From the NCBI GenBank assembly GCA_014155875.1, contig JACEFZ010022402.1:61001-125000 (forward strand): a stretch of DNA of 64,000 nt, given 5' to 3'. How positions within the stretch are numbered: the first letter of the stretch is position 1; each line of letters opens with the position of its first letter. A program made the translations under genes and the position numbers. The DNA is from Cepaea nemoralis. Taxonomy: Eukaryota; Mollusca; Gastropoda; Stylommatophora; Helicidae. Shown here piece after piece: positions 1 through 11,645 of the stretch. Under the pieces are notes generated by a model, which searched no databases, was not told the origin of the DNA, and saw only the letters and a list, made by a program, of their open reading frames with translations.

Positions 1-181
1 AAAGGCAAAGTATGAGATAAAGTATATAAGTATGAAGGTAAAATATGAGGTAAAGTATGAGATAAAGTATATAAGTATGAAGGTAGAGTGTGAGGTAAAG
101 TATGATTTAAGTATGAAGTAAGGTATGAGGTAAAGTATGAGGTAAAGTATAAGAGATATTGTGTTTTCATAATGTCATTAG
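1..181. repeat. degenerate AAAGTATGAGGTA-type minisatellite
   Basis: Short purine-rich units (variants of aaagtatgaggt and aaagtatataagtatgaagg) follow one another to about position 165. A longer block of about 45 bp occurs twice near the left edge. The repeat ends where LINE-derived coding sequence starts at about 182, so it may continue leftwards outside the window. Confidence 0.75.
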
Positions 182-930
182 GGGCTCAATGCACTGTAGA
201 TTATGGCTGCAAGGGATAAGGAGCAGACAATGCTGTTCACACTTTTTCAGCACTTAATCATTTCAGTGGTAGAGTATGGACTGGGAATGCTCACTGTCTC
301 AAAGAGTCAGCCAGTGAAACTAGAGCGCATACAGAATGAAGCCATGAAGGTGATTCTCGGATGCTCAATGGACACCCCAATAGTGTGTATGCGTTCCACC
401 CTGGCGTTGCCGACAATTGCGGACAGACGCAAAGTGTTGCAGGCAAGGTCATACCTCAAGGTAGCTACGGACAAGGAACACCTCCTGCATGATTCCCTAG
501 ATAGAGTGAGGGGTCGCAGGCTGTTAAGAGGAAGATCATGGATGGCTCAGGCAGAAAATACCATCAGAGAAGTGTTTACACTTGAGAAGTTTGGCATAGG
601 CAAGGAGTGGGTCAGAGTGTCGAACAGACATTCAGACTTGTGTGGGGTTATAATCACTCTGGGTTGTGAGTGTAGGGAGTGGCCAGCAAGCGCTACGGAA
701 GCCGCAATTCAGCAATTAATTCATGACTACTCTCGTCCCTGGCAATGTGATTATTTATACATTTGGTTCTGTGTTTAGAGGCGAAAACATTGCCCGAGGA
801 TACATAGCGAAAGCAAATGGGCCATGTCTAGTAAAGGAGAGCTAGGTATGCGACAACAACCCTCAAGTTTAAGAATGGAGGTGGAGGCGGTTAATGCAGC
901 TTTCCGCAGGTTGGAGAACAAGCCTAGCAC
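182..930 (+). pseudogene. LINE fragment: RT C-terminus, linker and start of RNase H
   Basis: The conceptual protein aligns by eye with the better copy at 19.8-21.7 kb. It contains the RT thumb-region signature ERIQNEAMKVILGC, the linker motif RSWMAQAE, and then the start of an RNase H domain (GNVIIYT, where the first catalytic Asp codon region reads TFG instead of TDG). There is a stop near 197, a frameshift near 750 and further shifts after 830. The RNase H reading continues to about 927 (MEVEAVNAAFRRLENK). There it stops abruptly at the satellite array, which lies in the opposite orientation. This is a non-LTR retrotransposon of the type carrying RNase H downstream of RT (I-like). It is a dead fragment with no 5' half. 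Confidence 0.85.
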
Positions 931-3891
931 AGAGCCATCTATATAGATGATTACATCACCAGGTCGCGAATTGTCGTGTTTCAATTGTAGCAACTTCGAC
1001 TCATAGAGCCATCTATATAGATGATTACATCACCAGGTCGCGAATTGTCGTGTTTCAATTGTAGCAACTTCGACTCATAGAGCCATCTATATAGATGATT
1101 ACATCACCAGGTCGCGAATTGTCGTGTTTCAATTGTAGCAACTTCGACTCATAGAGCCATCTATATAGATGAATACATCACCAGGTCGCGAATTGTCGTG
1201 TTTCAATTGTAGCAACTCCGACTCATAGAGCCATCTATATAGATGAATACATCACCAGGTCGCGAATTGTCGTGTTTCAATTGTAGCAACTCCGACTCAT
1301 AGAGCCATCTATATAGATGAATACATCACCAGGTCGCGAATTGTCGTGTTTCAATTGTAGCAACTCCGACTCATAGAGCCATCTATATAGATGAATTACA
1401 TCACCAGGTCGCGAATTGTCGTGTTTCAATTGTAGCAACTCCGACTCATAGAGCCATCTATATAGATGAATACATCACCAGGTCGCGAATTGTCGTGTTT
1501 CAATTGTAGCAACTCCGACTCATAGAGCCATCTATATAGATGAATACATCACCAGGTCGCGAATTGTCGTGTTTCAATTGTAGCAACTCCGACTCATAGA
1601 GCCATCTATATAGATGAATACATCACCAGGTCGCGAATTGTCGTGTTTCAATTGTAGCAACTCCGACTCATAGAGCCATCTATATAGATGAATACATCAC
1701 CAGGTCGCGAATTGTCGTGTTTCAATTGTAGCAACTCCGACTCATAGAGCCATCTATATAGATGATTACATCACCAGGTCGCGAATTGTCGTGTTTCAAT
1801 TGTAGCAACTCCGACTCATAGAGCCATCTATATAGATGAATACATCACCAGGTCGCGAATTGTCGTGTTTCAATTGTAGCAACTCCGACTCATAGAGCCA
1901 TCTATATAGATGATTACATCACCAGGTCGCGAATTGTCGTGTTTCAATTGTAGCAACTCCGACTCATAGAGCCATCTATATAGATGATTACATCACCAGG
2001 TCGCGAATTGTCGTGTTTCAATTGTAGCAACTCCGACTCATAGAGCCATCTATATAGATGATTACATCACCAGGTCGCGAATTGTCGTGTTTCAATTGTA
2101 GCAACTCCGACTCATAGAGCCATCTATATAGATGAATTACATCACCAGGTCGCGAATTGTCGTGTTTCAATTGTAGCAACTCCGACTCATAGAGCCATCT
2201 ATATAGATGATTACATCACCAGGTCGCGAATTGTCGTGTTTCAATTGTAGCAACTCCGACTCATAGAGCCATCTATATAGATGAATACATCACCAGGTCG
2301 CGAATTGTCGTGTTTCAATTGTAGCAACTCCGACTCATAGAGCCATCTATATAGATGATACATCACCAGGTCGCGAATTGTCGTGTTTCAATTGTAGCAA
2401 CTCCGACTCATAGAGCCATCTATATAGATGATTACATCACCAGGTCGCGAATTGTCGTGTTTCAATTGTAGCAACTCCGACTCATAGAGCCATCTATATA
2501 GATGAATACATCACCAGGTCGCGAATTGTCGTGTTTCAATTGTAGCAACTCCGACTCATAGAGCCATCTATATAGATGATTACATCACCAGGTCGCGAAT
2601 TGTCGTGTTTCAATTGTAGCAACTCCGACTCATAGAGCCATCTATATAGATGAATACATCACCAGGTCGTGAATTGTCGTGTTTCAATTGTAGCAACTCC
2701 GACTCATAGAGCCATCTATATAGATGAATACATCACCAGGTCGCGAATTGTCGTGTTTCAATTGTAGCAACTTCGACTCATAGAGCCATCTATATAGATG
2801 AATACATCACCAGGTCGTGAATTGTCGTGTTTCAATTGTAGCAACTCCGACTCATAGAGCCATCTATATAGATGAATACATCACCAGGTCGCGAATTGTC
2901 GTGTTTCAATTGTAGCAACTCCGACTCATAGAGCCATCCTATATAGATGATTACATCACCAGGTCGCGAATTGTCGTGTTTCAATTGTAGCAACTTCGAC
3001 TCATAGAGCCATCTATATAGATGAATACATCACCAGGTCGTGAATTGTCGTGTTTCAATTGTAGCAACTCCGACTCATAGAGCCATCTATATAGATGAAT
3101 ACATCACCAGGTCGCGAATTGTCGTGTTTCAATTGTAGCAACTCCGACTCATAGAGCCATCTATATAGATGAATACATCACCAGGTCGCGAATTGTCGTG
3201 TTTCAATTGTAGCAACTTCGACTCATAGAGCCATCTATATAGATGAATACATCACCAGGTCGTGAATTGTCGTGTTTCAATTGTAGCAACTCCGACTCAT
3301 AGAGCCATCTATATAGATGAATACATCACCAGGTCGTGAATTGTCGTGTTTCAATTGTAGCAACTCCGACTCATAGAGCCATCTATATAGATGAATACAT
3401 CACCAGGTCGCGAATTGTCGTGTTTCAATTGTAGCAACTTCGACTCATAGAGCCATCTATATAGATGAATACATCACCAGGTCGCGAATTGTCGTGTTTC
3501 AATTGTAGCAACTTCGACTCATAGAGCCATCTATATAGATGATTACATCACCAGGTCGCGAATTGTCGTGTTTCAATTGTAGCAACTCCGACTCATAGAG
3601 CCATCTATATAGATGATTACATCACCAGGTCGTGAATTGTCGTGTTTCAATTGTAGCAACTCCGACTCATAGAGCCATCTATATAGATGATTACATCACC
3701 AGGTCGCGAATTGTCGTGTTTCAATTGTAGCAACTCCGACTCATAGAGCCATCTATATAGATGATTACATCACCAGGTCGCGAATTGTCGTGTTTCAATT
3801 GTAGCAACTCCGACTCATAGAGCCATCTATATAGATGATTACATCACCAGGTCGCGAATTGTCGTGTTTCAATTGTAGCAACTTCGACTCA
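931..3891 (-). repeat. 74-bp satellite array, 40 copies, derived from LINE RNase H
   Basis: Forty head-to-tail monomers run from agagccatctat at 931 to the last copy starting at 3819. The period is 74 bp, with rare 73- and 75-bp units. Copies are nearly identical. The variable positions are gatgaTTac/gatgaATac, gtCGcg/gtCGtg and acTTcg/acTCcg. Read on the minus strand, each monomer spells a piece of the LINE RNase H domain, including SRPGDVIIYIDGS with the catalytic Asp. The monomer at 3891 joins in frame with the minus-strand LINE copy to its right. Each unit carries the perfect 14-bp palindrome catctatatagatg. Because 74 is not a multiple of 3 the array cannot be translated as one protein. 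It looks like local tandem amplification inside a dead LINE copy. Confidence 0.95.
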
Positions 3892-4612
<721 letters not shown>

Positions 4613-4679
4613 TCCTATTGTTTAGAGTACACCACGAGAGCGGAATTAAGATTTCCTAAATTGGCTGCATGTATGGGAA

Positions 4680-5111
4680 GTCGCCATCTATGGTAAGTTC
4701 CATTGTGGCGAAAAAGGAAGCAATAAGAGAGGACCTAGAGCGAAAAGCGTGAATGTGCTAACGAATCAGAGATCGCAAACAACTGAAGATGTCGAAATTA
4801 TTATTAATATGGATAAATCAAAAACACATAGATGGCGATTGTGTTTCGGACGCAGTCATACGTGAAAAGGCCTGAATGTTATATGCCCATCTCATTAAGA
4901 AAATGCCTGGGACGAGTGCTAGTGTACTGGGTGATTTTAAGGCCAGCAGAGGATGGTTTAAAAAATTCAAGACGCGCACTGGCATACAAAAGACATTAAG
5001 ACCAAGAATGGAATTGACCCCAGATGGTGCCTTGATACCTAACGTCCTTATGGAGGGGGATTCCCCTTCGAAGCAAGAATATCTGCACTTCTCTCTCTCT
5101 CTGTCTCTCTG

Positions 5112-5155
<44 letters not shown>

Positions 5156-5452
5156 CCCCCCCCCCCCCCCATTCTCGCCAAGCAGAGCGTCAGAAAGGTA
5201 AATGCCACGTTAAATGTTCATTTATTCTTTACATTGGTCTTTTATATTCATTTTATATTCATTTCTTATTGGCTTTTAGTATTCAAATCTATATTTATTC
5301 TCTTTAAAATGTCTTTTTCGTATGTAATTCGGAATGTCTAGAACGATTTTTCTTTATTCATATGGAAATAATTGCTTCGGTTTTCGTCGGTTTAGGATTT
5401 CACTGATCGTTTTCGGGCGAATTATCGACGAAAACTGAGGTTCTACTGTATT
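4680..5452 (+). pseudogene. Tigger/pogo-type DNA transposon remnant with CENP-B-like HTH
   Basis: From about 4790 the plus strand reads a degenerate Tigger-type DNA-binding region: LLLIWINQKHIDGDCVSDA, one stop (TGA near 4874), then HLIKKMPGTSAS and FKASRGWFKKFKTRTGIQ. This is the Tc5/CENP-B-type helix-turn-helix of Tigger transposases. The catalytic DDE part is absent. Coding similarity stops at a CT/C microsatellite (5091-5170). At 5431-5450 the sequence aaaactgaggttctactg, followed by TA, matches the usual Tigger terminal inverted repeat (CAGTAGAACCTC on the other strand), which marks the right end. I see no left terminal repeat, so the element is an internally deleted, 5'-truncated relic. 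Confidence 0.75.
5091..5170. repeat. (CT)n run followed by an 18-bp C tract
   Basis: CT repeat with a few GT interruptions (5091-5152), followed by a pure C tract (5153-5170). It lies inside the Tigger remnant, just after the DNA-binding region. Confidence 0.97.
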
Positions 5453-5689
5453 AGCATAAATAAAAAGACCATTGATCGAAATAAACGTTTATATGTGTGG
5501 GTGACGCAGGTTGGTCGCTGATACAGAAAGATTGCAGTGCCTAGCGAACAAGGAAAGACAAAACATCGATTTCCAAGAATGTTTCTAGGTAAAGAAAGAT
5601 TTATTCTGAAAACTAAGAAAATACTGCTGTCAGGAGACTTCCTATGGCAGCTTTACATAATCAATTACGGAAAACAGTTTCTGAGATAA

Positions 5690-5925
5690 GTTCACATATT
5701 TTTTCATTGTTCTCATTCCTTTTAATCTTTCCATTCTTCTCGTCCCGTGCTTATGCCTTAATGTGGTCATTGTAGAATCTGCTGACGTGTTTATATGTTG
5801 TGTTTTGTATATGTATCTGTTTGCTGATGAAGGCTAGTCGCCACAACTTCCTACGTTTTCAGTGCTTGTGCTCTTTAAACCTGCATTACTTAATGTTATT
5901 TTAAATTGTTTACATGCCCACAGCT
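5690..5925 (+). repeat. interspersed repeat R3, copy 1
   Basis: Shares its sequence with copies at 8170-8460 (minus), 16619-16828 (plus) and, in part, 49140-49230. The shared landmarks are tcattcttctc, a TG-rich stretch ending tgtatctgtttgctgatgaa, the arm pair GGC-TAGTC-GCC, and an end like ctgcattacttaatgttatt. It has no coding potential and I do not recognise the family. Bases 5453-5689 before it hold nothing I can identify. Confidence 0.65.
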
Positions 5926-6149
5926 TTGATGCAGTTCACTAATATTATTCATACTTTGACTATAGCAAAGAAAAGAAAGGATGTCTTCCTAGACAGACAT
6001 TATAACAAGGAAATGACTGCCTGTGAAATCCTACCTACTAGCCTTTGCTTTCCAACTATTTGGTTAAAGATATAGTTTTCAGTGACAGCCCGACACTGTA
6101 TTTTCCTGTTTTAGGTTATTCTCATATTTTATATTTATCCAGTAGCATG

Positions 6150-6430
6150 TCCTTTTCAGAACTACGCTCCCATAACAACCTTCCGGAAAACCTCTCTATC
6201 ATAAGCAAGATGTCCCGCGTCCGATACACCCATCTGGCGATCATCCTCACATCCTGCACCCATCTTTTCTTTGACGTTCCTCTTCCTCTCTCCTCAGGTA
6301 TATATCCCTCTATTTTGTTCTCTCCAAACTTTCGTGACGTTTCAATTGTCCAAAATATTTCAATTTTCTTTGTTGTATCGTCTTTAACAGCGAACTTTCT
6401 TAAATTACTTAGATTAAATCCAAGTTACTT
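6150..6430 (-). pseudogene. LINE 3'-end fragment (RT C-terminal tail)
   Basis: The minus strand reads a typical C-terminal tail of an endonuclease-RT LINE: KKIEIFWTIETSRKFGENK, EGYIPEERGRGTSKKRWVQD, and then a frameshifted run ending REVFWRLLWERS-like. A more complete relative lies at 49.5-51.3 kb and a short piece at 46.62 kb. The 5' part is missing and there are frameshifts. It gives 3'-end homology only, as expected from 5'-truncated insertion. Confidence 0.75.
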
Positions 6431-6469
6431 TACAGACATTCACGGACAGTATTTGTTTTCTAATATCCT

Positions 6470-6600
6470 TTACAGGACATCACAGTCAACTACCAGCATG
6501 TTCAATGTGCTGTTGATGTCTTGGCAAGTAGTTTGCCATAGTTTTCTGAACGACCAGCTCACATACCTCCTAAGTGACCAACGCGACGCGATCCGCTGAC
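6470..6600 (-). mobile_element. SINE2-type repeat, partial
   Basis: Contains the family landmark (plus strand: cttggcaagtagtttgccat), the reverse complement of the ggcaaactactgagcgt block shared with copies at 15.1-15.35, 16.83-17.06, 59.25-59.5 and 59.74-59.94 kb. The head is not recognisable here. Confidence 0.55.
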
Positions 6601-7639
6601 GAATATCGCGCAGCTGTGTTTCGTACGAGAGTATACGGAATTACGATTAACGTCCTTAACCCCTACGTCAGAGAGACGGCTCGGACAATATTACTGGCAT
6701 ATAATATATAAATTAACTTCACCAAGACTTCAGTGAAAGGTTTCAAAAACATCATCGACTGGATTGATTCACAACAGTGGTGTATTGAATTATCGGATGC
6801 TAATAACAGTCTGGGACTTTTGTGGTCTGCGAGTGGTCAGTATGTTGCATAGTCTATAGAATAATACTGATCCTGCACAAGTAGCCACTACACGTGGGAC
6901 AACCACAATGTTGGGATGCAGGTAATATAGATTTCTATGAAAGACCTGTGGTTGGCCATGCTTAACCAAAAGGTGAAAGCCACAAGTTATGTTGTTTCCA
7001 TCTTTATTAATATGATAGTCATTTCGGTAATACTCTATTGATGCAACACAACAATTACAATCATCACAACATCTGTGACATATTGAAGTGTGAGCGTCAG
7101 TTCCGTGATCTTATAGCGACTAATAACTGGCTACGTTCTACAGCTGGTTTTGGCGCCAATGTTCGCCGTTAGAGATCCAGCAAATCTGCTCACTTTTACT
7201 TATATATTCCGTAGTCTTCTCTGATCAACAACAACAACCCAGATCAATAACCATTCTAATTGCCCTTGCCTTCCTCCCCTCGTGTCTTAAATGCCCTTAT
7301 AATAAAGTGTGGCTTATGCAACTCGCTTCTGGTAGAATGTTCCAGCTTTGAAATGCGCTTCTGGAACCTGTCATTTTGTGACAAGATGGACAGGAGAAAG
7401 TTCAGGACCAGCGTTGCGCTTTGTTTTTCACGTACTAATGTATTTATTTCTACCGGCCAAACATAATAAACTTAGCGACACTCCTGTACTCTCCCACTCA
7501 ATTGCGCGTTTGTTATAGTGCCACGACCTGACCCGAAAGCACTGGCCTGTTGGTTTGGGGGACAACGGGGCATACTGAAAATATAGACAGATTTACAAAG
7601 AAGAAAAATAATATTACAGGAAATGCTTGTATCAGAGGG
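6601..7639. other. no identifiable gene
   Basis: About 1 kb of AT-leaning sequence. I see no RT, transposase or tRNA-like motif, no tandem array and no long open reading frame with recognisable similarity. Confidence 0.5.
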
Positions 7640-8135
7640 AAACACTTTAAGACATTATAATTGATAATATCGGCATAATAAAAAGATGGGCAGAATACAC
7701 AGAAGACATTCTGAGACAGCAGGGGCAATAAACCAACATTGTATTATACTCAAGATGGACCAAACATATTAAAGTTTGAAACACAGATGGCTATTAAAAA
7801 GATGAAAGAAGGAAAGGCTGCAGGTCCTGACAAGATAACAACAGAGATGATGAAATCCTTACCCAGCTTTGGCATTACTACTATGACAGAATTACGTAAT
7901 TATATATATCCTCAATTTTAACAAACCATCCATTTTCATCACACTACCCAAGATGTCAAGAGCTGTTGATTGTGGGGATTACAGAACTATTAACTTAAAG
8001 AGCCATATAACTAAGATACTACTCAATGCCATACAAGACAGAATTCAAAATAAAATAGATTAGGAAGTAGCTGAAGAACAATTTGGGTTCCGCAAAGACA
8101 GCGGCATCAGAGAAGCAATAATCTGTTTAAATAAA
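7640..8135 (+). pseudogene. LINE family B, part 1: RT N-terminal region
   Basis: Plus-strand reading: IIDNIGIIKRWAEYTEDIL, then DGPNILKFE, AIKKMKEGKAAGPDKITTEM (RT start motif), then frameshifted FITLPKMSRAVDCGDYRTI, HITKILLNAIQDRIQ, a stop, and EVAEEQFGFRKDSGIREAII. The last two blocks are almost the same as the minus-strand copy at 57.99-59.72 kb, so they define one family. The element resumes at 8690 and 9788, interrupted by an R3 repeat and by a solo LTR. It belongs to the endonuclease-RT LINEs without RNase H (RTE/CR1-like; exact clade not assignable by eye). Confidence 0.8.
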
Positions 8136-8169
8136 ATTTGGTGGAACTGCGATAAAGCTGTGGAGATGT

Positions 8170-8460
8170 AAACAATATAAAATAACACAAAGTAATGCAG
8201 CTTTACATAACAGAATTACGACACATACAGGGACGTTGCGGCGATTAGCCTTCATAGGCAAACAAATACATGCACATTACATACATGTACATACATGTAC
8301 ATACATGCACAACATTTAGTACAGGAGAAGAACTTCTTGTGACTACATTAAGGCATTAGGGCGGGATGAGAAGAATAAAAAGATTGAACCAAAAAAATGA
8401 GAGCAATGAAAAGAAAATGAAAATATGAAAAAATGTTACTTCTTAACTCGGAGTCTCAGG
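8170..8460 (-). repeat. interspersed repeat R3, copy 2 (inverted)
   Basis: Reverse complement of the R3 landmarks: aaataacacaaagtaatgca at one end, ggacgttgcggcgattagcc in the middle (the GCC-loop-GGC arms) and gaagaataaaaag at the other end. It contains a small tacatacatgta expansion (8278-8310). It separates LINE B part 1 from part 2. Bases 8461-8689 are not identified, apart from a short gatga tandem at 8680-8702. Confidence 0.65.
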
Positions 8461-8689
8461 ATTGTATTGCTACCACGAATATATTCTTCATCCTCTTTTA
8501 TATCTAGCCGTGGGAGTCTGTGGGTCATGTGGACTGAGGTAGGAGTTGATACCATGGTAGTGGGTGGTCACGGTTCAGTGACAGTCCCAGGTAAATAGTG
8601 TGTGAAAAAAAGAGGGGCTGGTATGTGAGGCAGAAGATTGGAAGCAATGGAGATATGGTAGTTATCCGAGAGTGAGAACATGATGAGAT

Positions 8690-9209
8690 GAGATGAGATG
8701 AGGGAAGTTCATCAGTGAACATCACAGTAAACTGGGAGATACTAGAAGAAGTAACAAGTTTCTCCCATCTTGGACATTTAATAACAGATGATGGCAGAAG
8801 TGAAGTAACAATCAAAAAGAGAATAGGAATGGACAAACATGCTTTCAAAAGCATTAAATCAGTATTAACATCTAGAAAGATTAACAACGCATCAGAAATG
8901 AGACTTGACAAATGCTACGTATACTCAACACTGCTTTATGGCGCGGAAGCCCGGACATTGAACAAGCAACTAGAAAGAATAGAGACCTTGGATATGTGGA
9001 TATACAGAACAATGTGTCGTATGTCATGGAAACACAAAAAAATCAAATACTAGAAATTCTAGAAAAACTGGGAGTGAAAAGAGAGTTGATGAATGAAATA
9101 AAAAAGAGGCAGTGGAATATTTCGGCCACGTTAAAAGACATAACACTCTTATAAAAATCATACTGAAGGGCAAGCTTGAGGGCAAAGCGAGCAAGAGGCA
9201 GACAATGAT
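8690..9209 (+). pseudogene. LINE family B, part 2: RT C-terminal region
   Basis: Reads MNITVNWEILEEVTSFSHLG, ITDDGRSEVTIKKRIGM, KCYVYSTLLYGAEARTLNKQ and, after a frameshift, EILEKLGVKRELMNEIKKRQ. This corresponds almost residue for residue to the minus-strand family B copy (NITVNGEILDQVTRFSYLG and onward). The LLYGAEAWTL-type motif is the conserved post-catalytic region of this LINE group. It ends at gacaatgat, exactly where a solo LTR is inserted. The LINE sequence continues at 9788. Confidence 0.85.
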
Positions 9210-9787
9210 TGTCAGGGAGTGAAATGACAGTTAACCTTTTGACATAACTGTCTTTTGAATGGCAGAGAGGGAATGACGAATATCGTTTGTCATCATGCCC
9301 ATGTATATATAAGTCCTGATGGACAATCTTTCTCTCTGATTGAGTGGCAACTTTCTAGGGGTGTGATATACATTAAGTCCTCCCCTGGCAGGTTTTGTAA
9401 CCTTCTTCTTTCTGTCGCTCCTCAACTTCATACCTCGTTTAAAACACAACGCCCATGCGAATATCTGCTATTTATTCCTACATCTAATATGCAATATAGA
9501 CTTGACACTGGCGCACAGAAGTATACAACATTAAATCACAATTTAAACATATCTACACAAATAACGACATGGTAGGCTACATTCTGTGGCCATCACCATC
9601 CTCTGCATCGTGGTGCGTCATATCACGCTAACAGCCACGATTCACAATGCCCTTGTCACCTTCACAATCACGTGTGTTCGCTCCGGTGACAATCTCGCTC
9701 GCCACGTTGGTCACGATCAACGATCGTCACGTCCGTCTGAGTGACTTTTCGTCACTACTGCCATGAGGTACAATTCAACCTATGGCA
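9210..9787 (+). mobile_element. solo LTR, 578 bp, TSD ATGAT
   Basis: Begins TGTCAGGG and ends TATGGCA (TG...CA). It is flanked by the 5-bp direct repeat ATGAT at 9205-9209 and 9788-9792. Removing it and one ATGAT restores the LINE B sequence gacaatgatacaagtggg, which is seen uninterrupted (as gacaacgatacaagtggg) at about 57.58 kb. A TATA-like box lies at 9304. No coding sequence is present, as expected after LTR-LTR recombination. It does not resemble the LTRs of the two larger elements in this window, so it marks a third LTR family. Orientation is uncertain; plus is chosen only because of the TATA-like box. Confidence 0.85.
9304..9313 (+). promoter_or_regulatory. TATA-like box in solo LTR
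   Basis: TATATATAAG about 95 bp inside the LTR. Plausible Pol II promoter element of the LTR, inferred from sequence only. Confidence 0.4.
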
Positions 9788-9910
9788 ATGATACAAGTGG
9801 GAAGATAACATCAAGAGATATGCGAACATCAATCTGACAGAATGTACAACCATGGAGAGAGACAGTGTTGGAGATCAGTTGCAGCCAAACTTTATTGTGG
9901 AGACGGCAGC
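9788..9910 (+). pseudogene. LINE family B, part 3: 3' end
   Basis: After the solo LTR the LINE resumes with ATACAAGTGGGAAGATAACA (peptide YKWEDNIKR-like), TECTTMERD-like and VGDQLQPN. This matches the ends of the copies at 57.53-57.70 and 57.99-58.2 kb. The homology fades after gtggagacggcagctgag, near the family's 3' end. Confidence 0.8.
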
Positions 9911-10504
9911 TGAGAGATTAATTGGGGAATGCTGACTTAGATGTGTCTAAATCCCTTGCACTCAGTCCTCTCTGTTACAAATAACATGCCACTTATATCA
10001 TATGTTAACTGTCTGGTTCTACCAGTTCCAGCTTCAACTTCTACACTTGTTACCAGGTGATCTGTACTGAGAGTGGGTAATCAAATTATGTTGATACTCC
10101 ATCTACTAGTCAGCAATGCCAATCTGAGAATGATATATACTAAAACACGCACTCCTTAGATAGACTGTCTTAACTGGGTTTAAGTTCGTGACAATTACAG
10201 TACCACCAAGTCCTCATCACTAACCATTAAAGTACCTGATGTATCTACACGTCTGTTTTTGAGTATGAGATCTCACTGATAATTGTACATGTCCTTGCTC
10301 TAGACAACTAACAGTTTCATTTACATGACTGTTTCCAGTATCGTCGTTTTAAACTCATGGTGTTTACATCACAATGAAGAAAAATGTTACAGTGACAGCA
10401 TTTACCTAAGTGTTTTAATTTGTGAGCTAGTCTGTTTTAATGATGATACTGAGTGCACATAAAGACACGACAGTCCTCAATGATCTGTGGGGGTGTTTCT
10501 TTCA
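9911..10504. other. no identifiable gene
   Basis: About 600 bp with no recognisable coding, tRNA-like or tandem-repeat structure. It ends at the MITE terminal repeat. Confidence 0.5.
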
Positions 10505-11065
10505 TACGAGGGGGGCTTCAAATGAAAACATTTTTTGTGTGTGGATATATTCTGAAAACGTAAAGAACAAATGTATCATTTTTCGATGCTGTCATCACTG
10601 AGTTTAGTGCAAGTCCTCCAGCACCGATAAAGTACTTGGATACCTGTAGAAAAAATTGCTCTTGGTCATTACTCAGTGTGCCTGACCCTGTAGCCAATAG
10701 TCTGTCACAGAAGTCATGCCTTTTGAAACTTCCTACTACACTCATACACTTGCTGGACTGACAGGCATACATCAACATACTGGACCTTCATTCGACGATG
10801 AATTTATATATGTTACATCCCCCCCCCCTTTTCACTGAACCCAAAACGGTAAACAGGGCACTGTACCTCTTTGGTGCATGTCAAAAATGGAGCGATCATC
10901 TTTAAACTGTTCTTCTTATGAAGTCATCGTGTTCGTCTGCACCGTGATATCATGTGCTTAACACTCTTGACATCCCTAAGAACAATATTGACTGGTTACA
11001 AGACAATGGCATGGTTATTTTAATTGCTATCACACTGTTAAGGTTTTCATTTGAAGCCCCTCGTA
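10505..11065. mobile_element. mariner-like MITE with TA target duplication
   Basis: The left end reads tacgaggggggcttcaaatg and the right end catttgaagcccctcgta. These are inverted repeats of about 24 bp (one extra G on the left) bounded by TA on both sides. The CGAGGG-type end and the TA target suggest a Tc1/mariner-family element. The 560-bp interior has no recognisable transposase, only an uninterpretable minus-strand open frame at 10518-10778, so it is most likely non-autonomous. It contains a poly-C tract near 10818. Confidence 0.8.
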
Positions 11066-11560
11066 ATACACAAATAATGACACTTGTTTCCACTCTCACA
11101 ATCTCCATGTCTATGTGGGATACTTCACAATGTTAGGAAATATTCAACAATTTACATATTGTGTGTTTTAAACATAAGAGTGTGACTGTCTGAGATATCT
11201 TGATTGTGAACAAACATATGAGTAGGAAAACACTGCCCGTTGTGTTTTTAACAACATTTCAGAGGCAGCTTGTCTGAAATGTGAATAAACAAATGAGAAA
11301 GGAAATACGCGGTGTTGTGGTTTAACATTTGAGAGTAAGCCTGTATGAAATGTGAAGAAACATTGGAGAAAGAAAGTACATAAGATTGTTTAAATCATAG
11401 TATAAGCAAGCGTGACACTGTTGTGATTCTATGAAACACCCATGGTCTTGTTGGTACATTAACATGAACATGTCTGACACAGTCATAACTATCACATACT
11501 ATCGATGTTCGTCCATCATTGACCATTCATTGACGATGACCATTCATTACACTACATCTT
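11066..11560. other. no identifiable gene
   Basis: AT-leaning sequence with loosely repeated phrases (gaaatgtgaataaacaa / gaaatgtgaagaaacatt; acaacatttcag / aacatttgag). These suggest a decayed minisatellite of 60-70 bp period between about 11170 and 11400. No coding signal. Confidence 0.4.
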
Positions 11561-11645
11561 TGATTTGATGAGGAACGAATGACTTGCGCTTTGGTTTTGT
11601 ATAGCGAGGAAGTGGTCGCGCAACACCTTCGCCCCCGCTCCCTCG

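Noticed and set aside
931..3891. CRISPR array
   Set aside because: Repeats are contiguous 74-bp monomers without unique spacers, the window is eukaryotic, and the unit is a piece of a LINE RNase H gene.
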